Of a stretch of 17,301 bases of DNA, positions 14,782 to 17,301 are shown piece by piece. How positions within the stretch are numbered: the first letter of the stretch is position 1; every line of letters begins with the position of its first letter. A model generated the notes under the pieces. That model made no database searches. It was not told the DNA's origin and was given only the letters and a program-made list of their open reading frames with translations. A program made the translations under genes and the position numbers. This DNA is from Flavobacteriaceae bacterium (GTDB lineage Bacteria; Bacteroidota; Bacteroidia; Flavobacteriales; Flavobacteriaceae): contig JAQWKF010000045.1 of the NCBI GenBank assembly GCA_029247985.1, forward strand, positions 1 to 17,301. Reading direction: 5' to 3'.

Positions 14782-15597
14782 TTATTCTTCCTCAAATACT
14801 TGCATAACGGCATCACTGACGCCCATATTAGAAAAGCCTCCATCGTGAAACAAGTTTTGAAGGGTAACCTTTCGGGTTAAATCCGAAAATAGGGAAACCG
14901 TGTAGTTGGCACAATCTAATGCAGAGGCATTGCCAAGTGGTGACATTTTCTCTGCATAAGAAATAAAACCATCAAATCCTTTGACACCTTTTCCCGCAGT
15001 AGTGGGTGTAGGTGACTGTGAAATGGTATTGACGCGAACATTTTTATCTCTGCCAAAGAAATACCCAAAACTTCGCGCTATAGATTCCAAAAAGGCCTTG
15101 TTGTCGGCCATGTCATTATAATCTGGAAAAACACGCTGAGCGGCCATATAAGACAATGCTACAATGCTTCCCCATTCACGCATAGCATCTTGCTTGTAAA
15201 GCACTTGCATCACTTTGTGGAAAGAACCTGCAGAAACATCCCAACCCTTAGCGGTCCAGTCGTATTTCTGATCCGTGTAAGCGCGTCCTTTTCGCACATT
15301 GACAGACATCCCAATAGAATGCAACACAAAATCAATTTTACCACCAAGGACTTTAACAGATTCTTTTACCAAATGTTCTAAATCTTCTAAAGAAGTAGCA
15401 TCAGCAGGAATGATGGTCGAGCCTGTCTTTTCAGCCAATTGATTAATGGTTCCCATGCGCATGGCTATTGGTGCATTTGTCAAAACAAAGCTTGCGCCTT
15501 CTTCATGCACACGCTCTGCAGTTTTCCAAGCGATGGAATTTTCGTCCAGTGCGCCAAAAATAATACCTCTTTTTCCTTTAAGTAATCCGTAACTCAT
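14782..15597 (-). CDS. fabI: Enoyl-[acyl-carrier-protein] reductase (NADH), FabI
   Basis: The 271-residue enzyme makes the final reduction of each fatty acid elongation cycle, turning enoyl-ACP into acyl-ACP. It starts LLKGKRGIIFGALDENSIAW, the FabI form of the nucleotide-binding loop. The catalytic set is Tyr150 (LSYMAAQ), Tyr160 (FPDYNDM) and Lys167, with the Y-x6-K spacing of FabI rather than the Y-x3-K of other SDRs. SQSPTPTTAGKGVKGF is the substrate-loop region. It matches the FabI form I know from Bacteroidota closely. It begins 14 bases after recN and is followed by the YbbR-like gene after eight, so it is part of the same transcript. Confidence 0.97.
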   Translation of the reverse strand: MSYGLLKGKRGIIFGALDENSIAWKTAERVHEEGASFVLTNAPIAMRMGTINQLAEKTGSTIIPADATSLEDLEHLVKESVKVLGGKIDFVLHSIGMSVNVRKGRAYTDQKYDWTAKGWDVSAGSFHKVMQVLYKQDAMREWGSIVALSYMAAQRVFPDYNDMADNKAFLESIARSFGYFFGRDKNVRVNTISQSPTPTTAGKGVKGFDGFISYAEKMSPLGNASALDCANYTVSLFSDLTRKVTLQNLFHDGGFSNMGVSDAVMQVFEEE

Positions 15598-15611
15598 AGT
15601 TCTAATTTAAA

Positions 15612-17267
15612 TTATACGTTTCGCAACTCACGTGCATGCATTCGAGCAGACGCCTTTACATCTTTGCCACTCAGCATTTCGGCAAGTTCTTCAATTCTAT
15701 CTTCTTCGTTTAATAAGGTTAAAAATGTTTGTGTGGATGCCCCTACTACCTTTTTATAAACCTTATAATGGGCATCCGCCAAGGCTGCTATTTGTGGTAA
15801 ATGTGTAATGGAAATCACCTGCATATGACGACTCATTTCGTGCATACGTTTACCCATAGCTTTGGCCATTTCACCTGACACTCCTGTATCAATTTCATCT
15901 AAAATCAAGGTTGGTAGTTGGGCTTTTTCTGCCATTATAGATTTGATAACGAGCATGACACGAGACAATTCACCTCCAGAGGCTACCTTATTTAAAGGTG
16001 CAAAGTCAACCCCTTTATTGGCAGAGAACAACAGTGCTGCCTCTTCAGTACCGTTGGCTGTGGGTACATCAAGAGTATTGAGCACTATAGAAAATTGAAC
16101 ATGCGCCATACCCAAATCACGCGAACGAGTAGCAAGTGCCGTAGCGAGGGGACTACATGCTTGCTGTCGTTGGCTGTAAAGTTTTTTTGCCGCATCGTCC
16201 AAAGCTACTTTTGCAAGTGTTACTTGTTTAGATCGAGTTTCGATTTGTTCTTCCAAAGCCTCAGCGCCCTCGCATAGCTGCTGCAAATGTGTTCGCTTTT
16301 CAATAAGCCCTTCTGCATTAGAAACATGATGTTTTTGACATAGGTAATGAAGCGTGCTTAACAACTCTTCTACTTCTTGCAAGCGCGCTGGATCATCTTG
16401 TACCGACTCCCCTAGGTATTCAGCTTCAGTAATGATATCCGAAAGTTCAATACGCACACTCGATATGCGCTCATATAACGACTGATATGCAGCGCCAAGG
16501 CTTGCTATTTTGTCCAACAACTGGGAAACACTAATCATTTGATCTTGAATACCAAGACCCTCCTGAGTACTGATTGAAACCACATCTGCAAGTGCAGACC
16601 TTAGTCCTGTCGCATTTTTAAGAACGTGTATCTCTGCTTCTAAAGTAGTTATCATATCAGGAGTCAGGCGCAACTGTTCCAGTTCATTTAGAAGGAATTT
16701 GTGATAATCCAAAGCTTCGTCAGACTGTCGTTGACGTGCTCTTAAGCTTTCGAGTTCAGTGTTTGAAATATGCCAATGTTTGAATGCATCACGGTATGCT
16801 TTAAGCGATTCCGCATTATCGCCAAAGGCATCAATTAGGTCAAGATAAAAGGCTGGATCGGTAAGTTGGATGGTTTGTCTTTGAGTATGAATATCTACCA
16901 AAGCATTCCCTACTGTTCTAAGGGCGTCCAACGTAACTGGCGTATCGTTAATAAATGCCCGTGACTTTCCAGCAGCACTCAACTCCCGTCGGATAATGGT
17001 ATATCGCTCTTCGTCTAAATCAAGTTGGTCAAAAACGGCCTTTAACTTGTGCCTATCCATATCAAAAGTGGCCTCAACAATACATTTTGAGGCATTTGCA
17101 CGAATGGTAGATAAATCTGCTCTTTGTCCAAGTATTAGTGATAATGCTTGCAGTAAAATAGATTTTCCAGAACCTGTTTCACCTGTCAGTATAGACAAAC
17201 CACTGTCAAAAGAAACCTCTAGGTCCTCTATGAGTGAAAAGTTTTTAATGGAAATCGAAAGTAGCAC
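15612..17267 (-). CDS. recN: DNA repair protein RecN
   Basis: The 551-residue SMC-like ATPase acts in double-strand break repair, probably by tethering DNA. The N-terminal half-site has Walker A GETGSGKS (29-36). A central coiled-coil region spans about 155-370. The C-terminal half-site has the ABC signature SGGELS (430-435), Walker B LILDEID (454-460) and the switch His489 in ITHLPQIAA. The start is a GTG at 17267; it gives MLLSISIKNFSLIEDLEV, which lines up with the family start, and no ATG lies in frame upstream within the window. It leads the recN-fabI-ybbR-coaE run. Confidence 0.96.
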   Translation of the reverse strand: MLLSISIKNFSLIEDLEVSFDSGLSILTGETGSGKSILLQALSLILGQRADLSTIRANASKCIVEATFDMDRHKLKAVFDQLDLDEERYTIIRRELSAAGKSRAFINDTPVTLDALRTVGNALVDIHTQRQTIQLTDPAFYLDLIDAFGDNAESLKAYRDAFKHWHISNTELESLRARQRQSDEALDYHKFLLNELEQLRLTPDMITTLEAEIHVLKNATGLRSALADVVSISTQEGLGIQDQMISVSQLLDKIASLGAAYQSLYERISSVRIELSDIITEAEYLGESVQDDPARLQEVEELLSTLHYLCQKHHVSNAEGLIEKRTHLQQLCEGAEALEEQIETRSKQVTLAKVALDDAAKKLYSQRQQACSPLATALATRSRDLGMAHVQFSIVLNTLDVPTANGTEEAALLFSANKGVDFAPLNKVASGGELSRVMLVIKSIMAEKAQLPTLILDEIDTGVSGEMAKAMGKRMHEMSRHMQVISITHLPQIAALADAHYKVYKKVVGASTQTFLTLLNEEDRIEELAEMLSGKDVKASARMHARELRNV

Positions 17268-17288
17268 AGCTGTATATTGTCGTTACTT

Positions 17289-17296
17289 CAAATATA
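17289..17296 (-). promoter_or_regulatory. Probable -7 box (TATATTTG) of the recN operon
   Basis: Read on the minus strand, TATATTTG fits TAnnTTTG and ends 21 bases before the GTG start of recN. The -33 element would lie beyond the right edge, so it cannot be checked here. Confidence 0.5.
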
Positions 17297-17301
17297 ATGC
17301 G

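Noticed and set aside
1..17301. CRISPR array, tRNA, rRNA, insertion sequence, toxin-antitoxin or defence cluster
   Set aside because: Gaps between genes are 150 bases or less and hold no spaced direct repeats, cloverleaf or terminal inverted repeats, and no protein shows such domains.

Overview
The window looks like ordinary chromosomal backbone from a member of the Bacteroidota, most likely Flavobacteriia. The evidence is a PorQ protein of the type IX secretion system next to cmk and lon, a FabI of the Bacteroidota type, a head-GIN (DUF2807) lipoprotein, an RprX/RprY-like two-component pair, and several -7 promoter boxes of the TAnnTTTG type. The DNA is moderately AT-rich. Genus and species cannot be told from the sequence alone.

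Layout. From about 3553 down to 1, on the minus strand, lie lon, porQ and the first 24 codons of cmk, which runs off the left edge. A plus-strand lipoprotein gene of the head-GIN family (3704-4430) follows; it carries a frameshift near 3990-3998. It converges on a minus-strand MFS transporter gene (4427-5749). A plus-strand run then holds an alpha/beta hydrolase, a lipoprotein methionine sulfoxide reductase B and dihydrolipoyl dehydrogenase, ended by a clear intrinsic terminator at 8611-8637, and after it a short-chain dehydrogenase. aroQ (minus) and xerD (plus) are divergent. The right third is one minus-strand block reading recN, fabI, ybbR-like, coaE, then a histidine kinase and its response regulator; recN begins 34 bases from the right edge.

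How the genes fit together. Most products are housekeeping: protein quality control (Lon), oxidative repair (MsrB), central carbon metabolism (Lpd), shikimate pathway (AroQ), chromosome dimer resolution (XerD), DNA repair (RecN), fatty acid elongation (FabI), CoA synthesis (CoaE) and envelope signalling (histidine kinase and regulator). The DNA is very compact. All four same-strand overlaps are exactly four bases (ATGA), three convergent pairs overlap or abut, and no gene-free stretch exceeds about 150 bases.

I looked for a new system (defence, mobile element, RNA array, gene cluster) and did not find one. The points worth a second look are modest: the broken or frameshifted GIN gene, a run of eight G in porQ, promoter boxes almost touching the start codons of xerD and lpd, an inverted repeat across the SDR/aroQ stop codons, and a histidine kinase with an unrecognised sensor domain and no visible HAMP.
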